DNA from: Kofleriaceae bacterium
GTDB taxonomy: Bacteria > Myxococcota_A > Polyangia > Haliangiales > Haliangiaceae
Direction of reading: 5' to 3'
DNA length: 12,732 nucleotides
Assembly: GCA_024642805.1 (NCBI GenBank)
Contig: JAHEAK010000083.1
Coordinates: 1 to 12,732, forward strand
This document shows, one piece after another, positions 1 through 7,208 of the stretch (positions within the stretch are counted from its first letter, which is position 1; the number at the start of each line of letters is the position of its first letter). The translations under genes and the position numbers were made by a program. The notes beneath the pieces were generated by a model. The model was not told the origin of the DNA. It saw nothing but the letters and a program-made list of their open reading frames with translations, and ran no database searches.

Positions 1-1
1 G

Positions 2-670
2 GTCTCGCAACAGTGCATTGGTGGCAGACGCCAGCATGGTGCTGCGCTCAGCGACGAGCAGTGCGCGTCGAGCGAGGCCGGTGCCTGGTTCGCCAAGCTC
101 GCCGAGCTCGAGGAAGCATCGGTCTACGCCTTCGTGATGCTCAGCAAGGAGCTTCGCCTTTTGGGCGCGCCCGCCAGCTTGAGCCAGCGCTGCCTGCGCG
201 CAGCCGCCGACGAGGTGCAACATGCACGCGCCATCGCCGCACTGGCCAAGCGCTTTGGAGCCGTGGTCGAGCCCATCGGCGCTCCCGCGCTCTCGCAGCC
301 GCGCAGCCTGGTGGAGGTTGCCGTGGAAAACGCCAGGGAAGGTTGCGTGCGCGAGACCTATGGCGCCCTGGTCGCTCTGTGGCAGGCGCAACACGCAAGC
401 GAGCTCGTGGTACGTGAGGCCATGGCCAAGATTGCTATCGACGAATCGAGACACGCCGAGCTGAGCGCCGACATCGACGCGTGGGCACGCACGGTCCTCG
501 ATGCCCAGGAACGCGCACAACTGGACCAGGCCAAAGCGCAGGCGATTGCGTGCCTGGCCGAGAGCATCGGCACGGCAAGCTCCCCCGAACTCATCGCTAG
601 CGCAGGTCTCCCCGACCAGCATGCGGGCGCGATGCTCTTCGCGGAAGCTCGAGAGAGCATCTGGGCCTAG
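2..670 (+). CDS. Ferritin-like di-iron domain protein (5' end missing)
   Basis: The reading frame is open from base 2 to the TAG at 668-670, so the gene enters from the left edge and its start is not visible. The visible part reads as a ferritin/rubrerythrin-like four-helix bundle. A first-helix Glu pair is at 110-115 (ELEEASVYAF). The first ExxH has its Glu at 212-214 and His at 221-223 (DEVQHAR). A third-helix Glu region follows (ENAREGCVRET, about 328-360). The second ExxH has its Glu at 443-445 and His at 452-454 (DESRHAEL). Two ExxH motifs on alternating helices are the usual ligand set for a carboxylate-bridged di-iron centre, and all are present. A GRR motif lies upstream of the bundle near the left edge; I recall similar proteins in myxobacteria, often with a secretion or lipoprotein signal, but that part is outside the window. 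Substrate unknown; iron or oxidative-stress chemistry is inference. The first in-frame ATG, at 134, falls inside helix 1 and is not the true start. Confidence 0.8.
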   Translation, partial: VSQQCIGGRRQHGAALSDEQCASSEAGAWFAKLAELEEASVYAFVMLSKELRLLGAPASLSQRCLRAAADEVQHARAIAALAKRFGAVVEPIGAPALSQPRSLVEVAVENAREGCVRETYGALVALWQAQHASELVVREAMAKIAIDESRHAELSADIDAWARTVLDAQERAQLDQAKAQAIACLAESIGTASSPELIASAGLPDQHAGAMLFAEARESIWA

Positions 671-689
671 GTACACACCTTAGCAATCA

Positions 690-717
690 GCCGGCCGCAA
701 GAAGGAACGCGGCCGGC
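690..717 (+). terminator. Hairpin after the ferritin-like gene
   Basis: A perfect 9-bp GC-only inverted repeat (GCCGGCCGC at 690-698, GCGGCCGGC at 709-717) encloses a 10-nt loop, 19 bp after the stop codon. No T-tract follows, so it would be a non-canonical terminator or an mRNA 3'-end stabiliser. Confidence 0.5.
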
Positions 718-766
718 GCCAGGCAGGCAGGCGGGTCGCACAGTTTCCTTGGCGTGCGCCGCCCTC

Positions 767-772
767 TATACT
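767..772 (+). promoter_or_regulatory. -10 box (TATACT) of the haem-sensor cyclase
   Basis: TATACT matches the sigma-70 -10 consensus at 5 of 6 positions in otherwise very GC-rich DNA. Seven bases separate it from the ATG at 780, so transcription would start at or next to that codon and the mRNA would be leaderless. The hexamer at -35 with 17-bp spacing (TTTCCT, 744-749) is poor. No Shine-Dalgarno sequence is seen before 774 or 780, which agrees with a leaderless start. Confidence 0.45.
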
Positions 773-779
773 CGTGCGG

Positions 780-2903
780 ATGGTGGCATGGATTCGCAGG
801 CGGATGGTCTCGAAGATCTTCCTCGGCGTTGCGTTGGTGTCGACGCTCGCTTTCGTGGCCATCTCCGTGCAAGTCGGCAATCAGGTCGAAGGCGCGGTGC
901 ATCGCCTCAGTCGCGAAAGCGCCGTGCAGATGGCCGATCTCGTGCGCTCCTCCATCGAGCAAGCCATGCTCTCGGGCAACGGCATCAAGGTCAAGCGCCT
1001 GATCGAGCAGCTCAAGAAATCGGTCATCGCTTCCGAAACCGAGATCCACATCTACGACCCGCAAGGCATCGAGGTCTTCGCGCCCAAGCCACCGGCACCT
1101 GCCGCCGACGCGCTCGTGCCAGAGGTGGCCCGGCTTCTGCGCGGGGAAGACGAGACGGGCGAGACCAGTGCCGGCTTCTACCGACGTATACCGATGGAAC
1201 CTCGCTGTGCGGCCGCGGGCTGCCACGCGGCCTCCGACCCTCTGCGCGGGGTCCTGTCCATGCGGGTCGCGACGGAGGGTTGCCGCCAGAAGCGGCCCGC
1301 GGTCATCGCCGACATCGTCAAGAGCGGCTTCATTCACCTGATGACAGCGCGCCGCTCCGACCAGCTCGACGAGTACTTTGCCGATATCCGCACCACAACG
1401 CCTACCATCGCCGGGGTCGCCGTCTACGACGCAGAAGGCGATCCTAGCTTCGGAGATGATCTCTCCTCTCTCGGCGTCAGCACCGAGCAAGTTCTGGATG
1501 CCATGACTCGCAAGGAACCTACCGAGCTGCGCATGGAGTCGAGCGAAGTTCGCGTCATGCCACTGATGAGGGAAGCGCGCTGCGTCGAGTGCCATGCGGA
1601 ACCCGAGCAAACGCGAGGCGCTCTTTTGGTGGCGCTGCTGCCCGAGCCAGATCCGCAGACCTGCGACTCGACGGAGCTGCTCACTCTGATTGATACCTCG
1701 CTGCGCCACATCATGACCTCTGAGCTCGGTCGCATGATTGCTCTCTTCCTCGATTCGGTTGCGCGCACGGAGGGAGTGCAGGAGCTTGTGCTCTACGACA
1801 ATCAGGGCCGTGAGTACTGGAACACCACCCACCCCGTGCCAGATGAGCACATTTCTGCGGTTCTGCGCACAGGTCAACCGGTCGTCGATTTGCTCGGCAC
1901 CGGCGACTCGCAGCGCTTGCGAGTGGTAGAGACCCTCGATAATTCCGAGCGCTGCGCGCGCTGTCATGGCGCCGAAAGTGCGTATCGTGGTCTGGTCGAA
2001 GTGAGTCTGTCGACGAGAATGGCGGCGACGACCCGGCGAGACTCCAAGCAGATCATCATGCTCAGCACGGCAGTGGCTGCGCTGGCCATGTTGTGCATGC
2101 TGGTCGCCTTCCTCCACGTACTGCTGGTGCGCCCGGTTCGTGAGATTGCGCAAGTTGCCCATTACGTCGGAGAAGGCAATCTCAATGTCTCCGTTGGTCG
2201 AGCCAACAAGGACGGCGACGAGGTAGCGCGCCTCGGCGAGCGCATCAACGCCATGGTTGCCGACCTGCGCGCCAAGTTCAATCTCGAGAAGTTCGTCTCC
2301 AAGGGCGCCGCCAGAGCCGCGCATGCCGGCGGCGTGAAGACCACGGCCCAGGGTGGCGAACGCACCGAGGCCACGGTTCTCTTCAGCGACATTCGCGGCT
2401 TCACGGCCTACTCGGAGACCGTGAGTGCAGAGCGCGTCGTGCGCATGCTCAACGGACTGCTCAAGGCACAGACCGATGTCGTGCATCATTACGGTGGTGA
2501 TGTGGACAAGTTCGTCGGCGACGAACTGATGGCCGTCTTTCAGGGCGAGGATTCGTGTCGTCGCGCCAGCGAGTGCGGCCTGGCCATGATCGAAGCGGTC
2601 AAGAAGCAACACGAGACCAACCTGGCGGTGGGCATCGGCATCTCCACGGGCGAGGTCGTGCTGGGCGCGATCGGCCACGAAGATCGTCTCGACTTCACGG
2701 TCATCGGCGATGTCGTCAACACAGGCGCTCGCCTGTGCTCGGCCGCCCAGCCCAACTGCGTGCTGGTCACCGAAGCCGTCTTCCAGCAAGCAGAACCATG
2801 CGATGTCTGTGAGTTCGAAGCCCTCGCTCCCATCGATGTGAAGGGCAAAAAGGATCCGCTGATCGTCTACGCGGTGCGGTCGAAGAGCCCGCCTGCTAGC
2901 TAG
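780..2903 (+). CDS. Membrane class III adenylate cyclase with triple c-haem sensor
   Basis: Predicted to make cAMP from ATP in the cytoplasm in response to a periplasmic redox or ligand signal. Residues are numbered from ATG 780 (707 aa; GTG 774 would add two). TM1 is about 11-31 and TM2 about 425-450, leaving roughly 390 periplasmic residues. These hold three modules of about 123 residues, each with a YDxxG motif (Y92, Y216, Y339) followed 55-56 residues later by a covalent-haem motif: CX4CH at 143-149, CXXCH at 268-272, CXXCH at 392-396. A HAMP domain follows (about 450-502), then the cyclase domain (about 527-703). Catalytic residues look complete: metal-binding D537 and D581, adenine-selecting K577, T640 in the second purine position (as in class IIIb), N647 and R651. 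The modules resemble the c-haem PAS-like sensors known from Geobacter. Haem attachment would need a cytochrome c maturation system elsewhere in the genome. No partner gene is adjacent. Start chosen from the -10 box; ATG 804 is also possible. Confidence 0.9.
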   Translation: MVAWIRRRMVSKIFLGVALVSTLAFVAISVQVGNQVEGAVHRLSRESAVQMADLVRSSIEQAMLSGNGIKVKRLIEQLKKSVIASETEIHIYDPQGIEVFAPKPPAPAADALVPEVARLLRGEDETGETSAGFYRRIPMEPRCAAAGCHAASDPLRGVLSMRVATEGCRQKRPAVIADIVKSGFIHLMTARRSDQLDEYFADIRTTTPTIAGVAVYDAEGDPSFGDDLSSLGVSTEQVLDAMTRKEPTELRMESSEVRVMPLMREARCVECHAEPEQTRGALLVALLPEPDPQTCDSTELLTLIDTSLRHIMTSELGRMIALFLDSVARTEGVQELVLYDNQGREYWNTTHPVPDEHISAVLRTGQPVVDLLGTGDSQRLRVVETLDNSERCARCHGAESAYRGLVEVSLSTRMAATTRRDSKQIIMLSTAVAALAMLCMLVAFLHVLLVRPVREIAQVAHYVGEGNLNVSVGRANKDGDEVARLGERINAMVADLRAKFNLEKFVSKGAARAAHAGGVKTTAQGGERTEATVLFSDIRGFTAYSETVSAERVVRMLNGLLKAQTDVVHHYGGDVDKFVGDELMAVFQGEDSCRRASECGLAMIEAVKKQHETNLAVGIGISTGEVVLGAIGHEDRLDFTVIGDVVNTGARLCSAAQPNCVLVTEAVFQQAEPCDVCEFEALAPIDVKGKKDPLIVYAVRSKSPPAS

Positions 2904-2904
2904 C

Positions 2905-2925
2905 CGAGGCCAGCGTTTGGCCTCG
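2905..2925. terminator. Bidirectional hairpin between convergent genes
   Basis: A perfect 8-bp inverted repeat, CGAGGCCA (2905-2912) and TGGCCTCG (2918-2925), has a 5-nt loop. It begins 2 bp after the cyclase stop and ends 2 bp before the stop of the opposing lipoprotein gene. The position suits a shared terminator; neither side has a clear T-run. Confidence 0.55.
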
Positions 2926-2926
2926 T

Positions 2927-4189
2927 TCAGCCTTCTTGTGCGGCTGGCGAGACAACGCCAGAGACATTCAGCGCTGGCGACACGAAACGAATTCTGCCAA
3001 CGCTACCGCCGCCGCCACCGCCACCGGCCGCGTTGCCACCGCTGTTGGCGCCCTCGAAGCCGTCTACTGCCGAGCCCTCTGCGGAGCCACCGCCGCCACC
3101 ATCGCCACCCTCGCTGGCATTGGTGCCACCCGGGGCGACCTGCGCACTGCTCTCGCGACCATCGCTGCCAGGATCTGACACGAAGGTTCGAGAGCCTTCG
3201 CCACCGCCGCCGCCATTGGCTGTCACCACGCCACTCACTTCCAAACTCGCCGCCTGCACTAGGAGGCCGCCGCCGCTGCCACCACCACCACCACCACCGT
3301 GAACGCCTGCGCCCTTGCCGCCGCCGGCGCTTGCCGTCAGCTTGCCGCTGATGCGAATGGTACCGGCAGCCGTGAGCTGGATGGCGCCACCTGCATAGCC
3401 ACCCTCACCGCCGAGGGTGTCGCCGCCCTTGCCGCCCGCGCAGCCGCCACGCAGGGGAACCAAATCGTTGTCGGTTGCGGGTTGGCCAGCTGCACTCTGG
3501 TCTCCTTCGGATGTGACCACCTTGGCGCCCTGCCCGGCAGCAGCCCCGTAGGCACCACCGCCGCCGCCGCTGCCAGCCTCGTTGTCATTGTCGTCTTGCT
3601 GCTTGCTGCCATTGGCACCTCGACCGAGGGCGCACACCGTGTCGAGGTTGCCGCCCGCGCCCGATGTGTTGGCCCGTCCCCGCGCTGCCAACACGCCCTC
3701 GATATCGATATCGCCGAGCGAGACTACCAGCAAGGGTCGAGCTCCGACCACGGTCACCCGCGTCTGTGCTCCGATGGTGAGCTTGTCGACCACCAGGATG
3801 AAGAGCTCGGAGCCATCCGACTGAGCTAGGGTGGTGAAGGCAAGCGTGCTCGACTGAGCGGCGGGATTGCGCAGCGAGCCCGTGTCGGTGTCCAGGTCGT
3901 AGTTCCCAGAGTCACTCAGATTGAGGTCGCCGCTGGACTCCTGCAAGTCACACGACTCGACATTGAGCAGCGCGAAACTAAAGTCGTCGCCCACGCAGCC
4001 TGGATCAGCATCGGGTGCATTCGGATCACTCGTCGCATCTGGCTCGAAGATCGAAGCATCGGGCAGGCCAGCTCCAGGATCGACGATAGCGTCGTTCGCG
4101 GTGTCGAAGGTGCAGGCCGCTAGCAAGCAGAAACCAAGAAGACTTGGGCCAGGGAAAATCGGGCGCCACCGCTTCCGCACACTTGCCAT
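2927..4189 (-). CDS. Glycine-rich repeat lipoprotein
   Basis: A 420-residue predicted surface lipoprotein of unknown function. The N-terminus is basic (RKRWR at 5-9), followed by a hydrophobic stretch and a lipobox LAAC with the lipidated Cys at 26. Residue +2 is Thr, not Asp, so outer-membrane sorting is plausible. Residues 30-66 form a flexible Asp/Pro/Ala linker as in many myxobacterial lipoproteins. The rest alternates polyglycine tracts (around 207-212, 298-308, 326-330, 363-368, 389-395) with a recurring strand motif, roughly [hydrophobic]-x-[IV]-x-G-x-[LV]-x-[AP]: DIDIEGVLAARG near 160, TIRISGKLTASAG near 278, SLEVSGVVTANG near 316 and ALNVSGVVSPAA near 407. This suggests a right-handed beta-helix or stacked-sheet surface protein. 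Further Cys at 65, 80, 186 and 250 could form disulfides. It is convergent with the cyclase and divergent from the channel gene. ATG 4189 is preceded by a -10-like TATGAT. Confidence 0.8.
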   Translation of the reverse strand: MASVRKRWRPIFPGPSLLGFCLLAACTFDTANDAIVDPGAGLPDASIFEPDATSDPNAPDADPGCVGDDFSFALLNVESCDLQESSGDLNLSDSGNYDLDTDTGSLRNPAAQSSTLAFTTLAQSDGSELFILVVDKLTIGAQTRVTVVGARPLLVVSLGDIDIEGVLAARGRANTSGAGGNLDTVCALGRGANGSKQQDDNDNEAGSGGGGGAYGAAAGQGAKVVTSEGDQSAAGQPATDNDLVPLRGGCAGGKGGDTLGGEGGYAGGAIQLTAAGTIRISGKLTASAGGGKGAGVHGGGGGGGSGGGLLVQAASLEVSGVVTANGGGGGEGSRTFVSDPGSDGRESSAQVAPGGTNASEGGDGGGGGSAEGSAVDGFEGANSGGNAAGGGGGGGSVGRIRFVSPALNVSGVVSPAAQEG

Positions 4190-4194
4190 ACCCC

Positions 4195-4200
4195 ATCATA
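4195..4200 (-). promoter_or_regulatory. -10 box (TATGAT) of the lipoprotein gene
   Basis: Read on the minus strand, TATGAT matches the -10 consensus at 5 of 6 positions and lies 5 nt before the ATG at 4189. This again points to a leaderless or nearly leaderless transcript. The closest -35-like hexamer is TTGCGG (4225-4220) at a long 19-bp spacing; it falls on an arm of the inverted repeat at 4219-4250. Confidence 0.4.
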
Positions 4201-4218
4201 TTCAACAGCAGGGCTATT

Positions 4219-4250
4219 GCCGCAAGAAAAGCGCACAGCTCTTTTGCGGC
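4219..4250. repeat. Inverted repeat in the lipoprotein/channel intergenic region
   Basis: GCCGCAA (4219-4225) and TTGCGGC (4244-4250) form a perfect 7-bp inverted repeat around an 18-nt centre. Purine-rich GAAAAG and pyrimidine-rich CTCTTT flank the centre and could extend the pairing imperfectly. Lying between two divergent genes, it could be an operator or an RNA hairpin. The remainder of this 141-bp region shows no ORF or other clear signal. Confidence 0.4.
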
Positions 4251-4330
4251 ATAGCTACCAAAGCGAGTGTCTTGCCTACATCAAGGTCGAGCCAATGGAA
4301 CGAGCCAACCTTCTGAGATAGCTTCCGAAG

Positions 4331-6445
4331 GTGCACAGTCGCTGGTACCACCCCCCTACCCTTCACAGCCCGACGCACGGTCAGGAAAAGAAGGTTGGCT
4401 GGCTCGAGCTCTTCTACGATCTCATTTACGTCGCCACCTTCATTCAGCTTGGCAACGCTCTGAGTCATCACCTCAGCGTCGGCGGCGTACTGGCGTTCAC
4501 GGGCTTGATGGTGCTGCTCTGGCTGACCTGGACCACCTTCACCGACTACTCCAATCGATTCGATGTCGACGATCTGACCCATCGGGCCCTGGTCTTCTTG
4601 CAGATGTTCGCGATCGGCGGCATGGCCGTTTCGCTGCCTGCGGTCTTTGAAGAGGAGACAGCCCAGTTCTCCTTCTTGTATGCCGCGGTTCGAGTGCTCG
4701 TGGTCCTGCTCTACGCCCGCACCTACCTGCAGCAGCAAAAGGCCAGAGAGATGACCAGTCGCTACGCCATTGGCTATGCGGCCGGAGCTTCCCTCTGGTT
4801 GCTTTCTGGCTTTCTGGACACTCCCTGGGTGTACATGTGCTGGGCGCTGGCGGCCCTCATTGACTTCAGCCTGCCACTGAGCCGTCCCATTCGCGCGCTG
4901 GTTGGCCGCTTCCCACCTGACGTTCTGCACCTGAGCGAGCGCTACGGCCTACTCACGCTGATCGTGCTTGGTGAGTCATTCGTAAAAGTTCTTACCACCC
5001 TCAATGTCAATGGCGCGGGTCTGACCCAGGGTATCAATGGCTTGCTCGGCCTCTTCATCGTCTGCTCGCTGTGGTGGATCTACTTCGACGACGTTGCCGG
5101 CTCGCGCATCAAACGCAGCCCTCTGGCTGGCTTTGCATGGATCTACGCTCACCTGCCCCTGACCATCGCCGTGGTCGCCACCGGCGTCTCCATCAAGAAA
5201 GCGATGTACTTCGACCTCCTGCAACCAGCGCCCGTGTCCTATCGCTGGCTTTTGTGTGGCAGTCTGGCCTTGGTGTTCTTCTCCGTCGCGGCCATCGATG
5301 CGGTGACTGAGAGGCGACAATCTGAGTTTGGCGATCGCACACGCACCACCACACGCCTTTTGTGTGCCTTCGTGGTCTTGCTCCTAGCCCCAAGCGGATC
5401 GGTCATTCCGGCCTGGGCCTTCCTGGGTGCGCTCTCGATCATCGGCCTGGCACAAGTCGTGCTCGATCTAATGATGGCTCCCCTGAAGGCCGACGCCGAG
5501 ATGTTGCACGAAGGTGCGCAGGATGCCTTCGGGACCGGAGAAGAAGAGGAAGAGTCGGCATCGGCCGCGCCCCGGGTCCCCAGCAACCGACAGCCCCTTG
5601 GTGCCGCGGTTCGCAAAGGCACTCCCAGCGAGCTGCGTCGCGACCTCTACTTCCAGCTCATGGACGGCTCCTGGTGGCTGCTCTTTGGCACCCTGCTCTT
5701 CACCTTCATGCTCAGCAACGGCATCTTTGCGGCCCTCTATCTTCTCGAGCCAGATGCCATCCTCAACGCCAACGGCGAGTCCTTTGGTGACGCCTTCTCC
5801 TTTTCGGTGCAGACCATGTCCACGATTGGATACGGCGCGCTCAGCCCTGGCAGCTCCTACGCCAATGTCCTCGTCACCTGTGAGGCTATCTTCGGCATCT
5901 TTTTTACGGCCATCGCCACGGGTCTCATGTTTGCCAAGGCCTCCCGACCTCGCAGCAGCATTCTGTTCTCGGAGCCGATCCTGATCACGACCTTTCACGG
6001 CAAGCCGACGCTGATGTTCCGCGTTGGCAACGCCCGTGGCAACGAGATCGTCGAGGCCTCCATGACCGTGAGCGCTCTCGTCGACGAGGTGAGCCCAGAA
6101 GGGCACGGCATGCGCCGCATGCGCGATGTGAAACTCGAACGGGCCAGCACGCCCCTGTTCACACTTACCTGGCAGGCCCTGCACACCATCACTGAAGACT
6201 CGCCCTTCTTTGGCATGACGGCCGAGAACGTTCACGAGCGGCTGCGTGCGGTGATCGTCACCATGACCGGGCATGACGCAACCTACGGCCAAACCGTGCA
6301 CGGCCGGGGCAACTACTTCCCAGAGAACTTCCGCTTCCAGCACCGCTTCATCGATGTCTTGTCCAATCTCGAGGATGGGCGACTGCTCGTCGACTACGAC
6401 AAGTTCCACAGGACGGAGCCCGATCCGCAAACGCCGAGCGAGTAA
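4331..6445 (+). CDS. LtrA domain fused to a KirBac-type inward-rectifier K+ channel
   Basis: A single uninterrupted 704-residue frame contains two families. Residues 21-385 read as the multi-spanning LtrA (low temperature requirement A) family: an opening GWLELFYDLIYVA (23-35), the hallmark ERYGLLTLIVLGES (203-216), LWWIYFDD (247-254), then hydrophobic helices to about 382. An acidic linker (about 394-425, with EEEEE at 404-408) follows. Residues 436-700 are a complete Kir channel: amphipathic slide helix with DGSWW (about 436-449), TM1 about 447-470, pore helix 486-497, selectivity filter TIGYG (498-502), TM2 about 511-534, then the cytoplasmic immunoglobulin-like Kir domain with MFRVGNARGNEI (562-573), SPFFGMT (624-630) and DATYGQTVHGRGNY (649-662). 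The channel half should form a K+-selective tetramer in the inner membrane. The role of LtrA is unknown; that it gates or tunes the channel is inference. GTG 4331 is the first start after the in-frame stop at 4319; the next ATG is far inside. No clear ribosome binding site is seen. Confidence 0.9.
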   Translation: MHSRWYHPPTLHSPTHGQEKKVGWLELFYDLIYVATFIQLGNALSHHLSVGGVLAFTGLMVLLWLTWTTFTDYSNRFDVDDLTHRALVFLQMFAIGGMAVSLPAVFEEETAQFSFLYAAVRVLVVLLYARTYLQQQKAREMTSRYAIGYAAGASLWLLSGFLDTPWVYMCWALAALIDFSLPLSRPIRALVGRFPPDVLHLSERYGLLTLIVLGESFVKVLTTLNVNGAGLTQGINGLLGLFIVCSLWWIYFDDVAGSRIKRSPLAGFAWIYAHLPLTIAVVATGVSIKKAMYFDLLQPAPVSYRWLLCGSLALVFFSVAAIDAVTERRQSEFGDRTRTTTRLLCAFVVLLLAPSGSVIPAWAFLGALSIIGLAQVVLDLMMAPLKADAEMLHEGAQDAFGTGEEEEESASAAPRVPSNRQPLGAAVRKGTPSELRRDLYFQLMDGSWWLLFGTLLFTFMLSNGIFAALYLLEPDAILNANGESFGDAFSFSVQTMSTIGYGALSPGSSYANVLVTCEAIFGIFFTAIATGLMFAKASRPRSSILFSEPILITTFHGKPTLMFRVGNARGNEIVEASMTVSALVDEVSPEGHGMRRMRDVKLERASTPLFTLTWQALHTITEDSPFFGMTAENVHERLRAVIVTMTGHDATYGQTVHGRGNYFPENFRFQHRFIDVLSNLEDGRLLVDYDKFHRTEPDPQTPSE

Positions 6446-6449
6446 CGCG

Positions 6450-6474
6450 GCGATCACCAGCCAGTGGCCATCGC
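6450..6474. terminator. Weak hairpin between channel and SRAP genes
   Basis: GCGAT (6450-6454) pairs with ATCGC (6470-6474), and inside them CCA pairs with TGG across a 5-nt loop, with a 2x2 internal bulge between the stems. It sits in the 59-bp gap between two convergent genes. Modest pairing and no T-tract make it only a tentative shared terminator. Confidence 0.25.
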
Positions 6475-6504
6475 GAGACCCTGGCCGTCACAAGTAGCTA
6501 ACCA

Positions 6505-7185
6505 TCAAAAGAGCGACTGTTGATCGGGGCCTGCCAAGAGGCATGCGGGCGAATCGTTAGCTACAGAATTCACGCGCTCGGAAACCTGGCGCATCTCAAA
6601 GCCAGCCTCTGCGGGCGGACGCAAGAGATCATCGAGAGGCGCCCGTTCGCGAATGCTCGGATCCAACCAGCGGTCGTAGTCGGCCCTATCGATGATCACA
6701 GGCATGCGGTCGTGAATGGGAGCCATGAGTCCGTTGGCCCCGGTGGTCATCGCCGCGTAGCTGAAGTAGGGCCTGCCGTCGGGCAGCTGGTAGCGTTCCC
6801 AAACGCCGGCGAAGGCGATGACGCCACCACCCACGCGACGCATGTAGTGCGGGACGGGCCGCTTGCCTCCGCGCTTCCACTCGTAAAAGCCGTCCGCGCA
6901 GATCAGACAGCGCCGTCTGGCAAAGGCCTCGCGAAAGGAGGGCTTGTCGTGAACCGTCTCGGACCTGGCGTTGATGAGTCGCGCGCCACCGCGCGTGTCT
7001 TTTGCCCACTGCGGAACCAGTCCCCAGTGAAAAAGCCGCAGCTCGCGGACCTGGCCACCGACGACGACCGGCGCTTCTTGGGTTGGTGCGATGTTGTAGC
7101 GGGGCGCCAGGTCGAAGGGCAGTTCGCCCAGTCCAAACTCCTGGACCAGCTCATCCGGTGAGGTCAGCGTGTAACGCCCGCACAT
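6505..7185 (-). CDS. SRAP-family abasic-site processing protein (YedK/HMCES type)
   Basis: A 226-residue SOS-response-associated peptidase (SRAP) domain protein. The family protects abasic sites in single-stranded DNA by forming a stable covalent link through Cys2, which becomes N-terminal once Met is removed. Cys2 sits in the hallmark start MCGRYTL. Other expected active-site residues are present: N72 and R74 in INARSET, E102 in DGFYEWK, and H158 in PIHDRMP. RYNIAPTQ (29-36) and HWGLVPQWA (53-61) are further family signatures. Length agrees with the family, so it appears intact. It lies 23 bp downstream of the EamA transporter gene on the same strand, so cotranscription is possible, but a -10 box just before its ATG suggests its own promoter. 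I see no recognisable LexA box upstream, so SOS control is not shown. Confidence 0.93.
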   Translation of the reverse strand: MCGRYTLTSPDELVQEFGLGELPFDLAPRYNIAPTQEAPVVVGGQVRELRLFHWGLVPQWAKDTRGGARLINARSETVHDKPSFREAFARRRCLICADGFYEWKRGGKRPVPHYMRRVGGGVIAFAGVWERYQLPDGRPYFSYAAMTTGANGLMAPIHDRMPVIIDRADYDRWLDPSIRERAPLDDLLRPPAEAGFEMRQVSERVNSVANDSPACLLAGPDQQSLF

Positions 7186-7191
7186 GGGCTC

Positions 7192-7197
7192 AGTATA
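7192..7197 (-). promoter_or_regulatory. -10 box (TATACT) of the SRAP gene
   Basis: On the minus strand TATACT (5 of 6 to consensus) is followed by exactly six bases, GAGCCC, and then the ATG at 7185. The A of ATG would be the +1 position, so a leaderless mRNA is predicted. It lies in the 23-bp gap after the EamA gene. No good -35 element is visible. Confidence 0.5.
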
Positions 7198-7208
7198 CTA
7201 GCTTCAAC

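Noticed and set aside
687..2789. A 700-codon open frame on the minus strand opposite the cyclase gene
   Set aside because: It is a shadow of the strong codon bias of the cyclase. Its product has no recognisable motif, whereas the plus strand has complete cyclase, HAMP and haem motifs.
3000..3600. Apparent short tandem repeats of GGCGGTGGC type
   Set aside because: They are glycine codons of the lipoprotein gene, not a separate DNA repeat or a CRISPR array.
2917..3829. Plus-strand frames rich in Arg/His or Ala/Pro opposite the lipoprotein gene
   Set aside because: They are translations of the complement of polyglycine codons, hence the His, Pro and Arg runs, and have no start signal.
5468..6457. 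A 329-codon minus-strand frame opposite the Kir half of the channel
   Set aside because: The Kir domain on the plus strand is unambiguous; the antisense product shows no membrane segments or motifs.
6494..6564. 9-bp inverted repeat GTAGCTAAC ... GTTAGCTAC about 53 bp apart at the SRAP gene end
   Set aside because: One arm is inside SRAP coding sequence, the spacing is long, and a repeat of this size is expected a few times by chance in a window this long.
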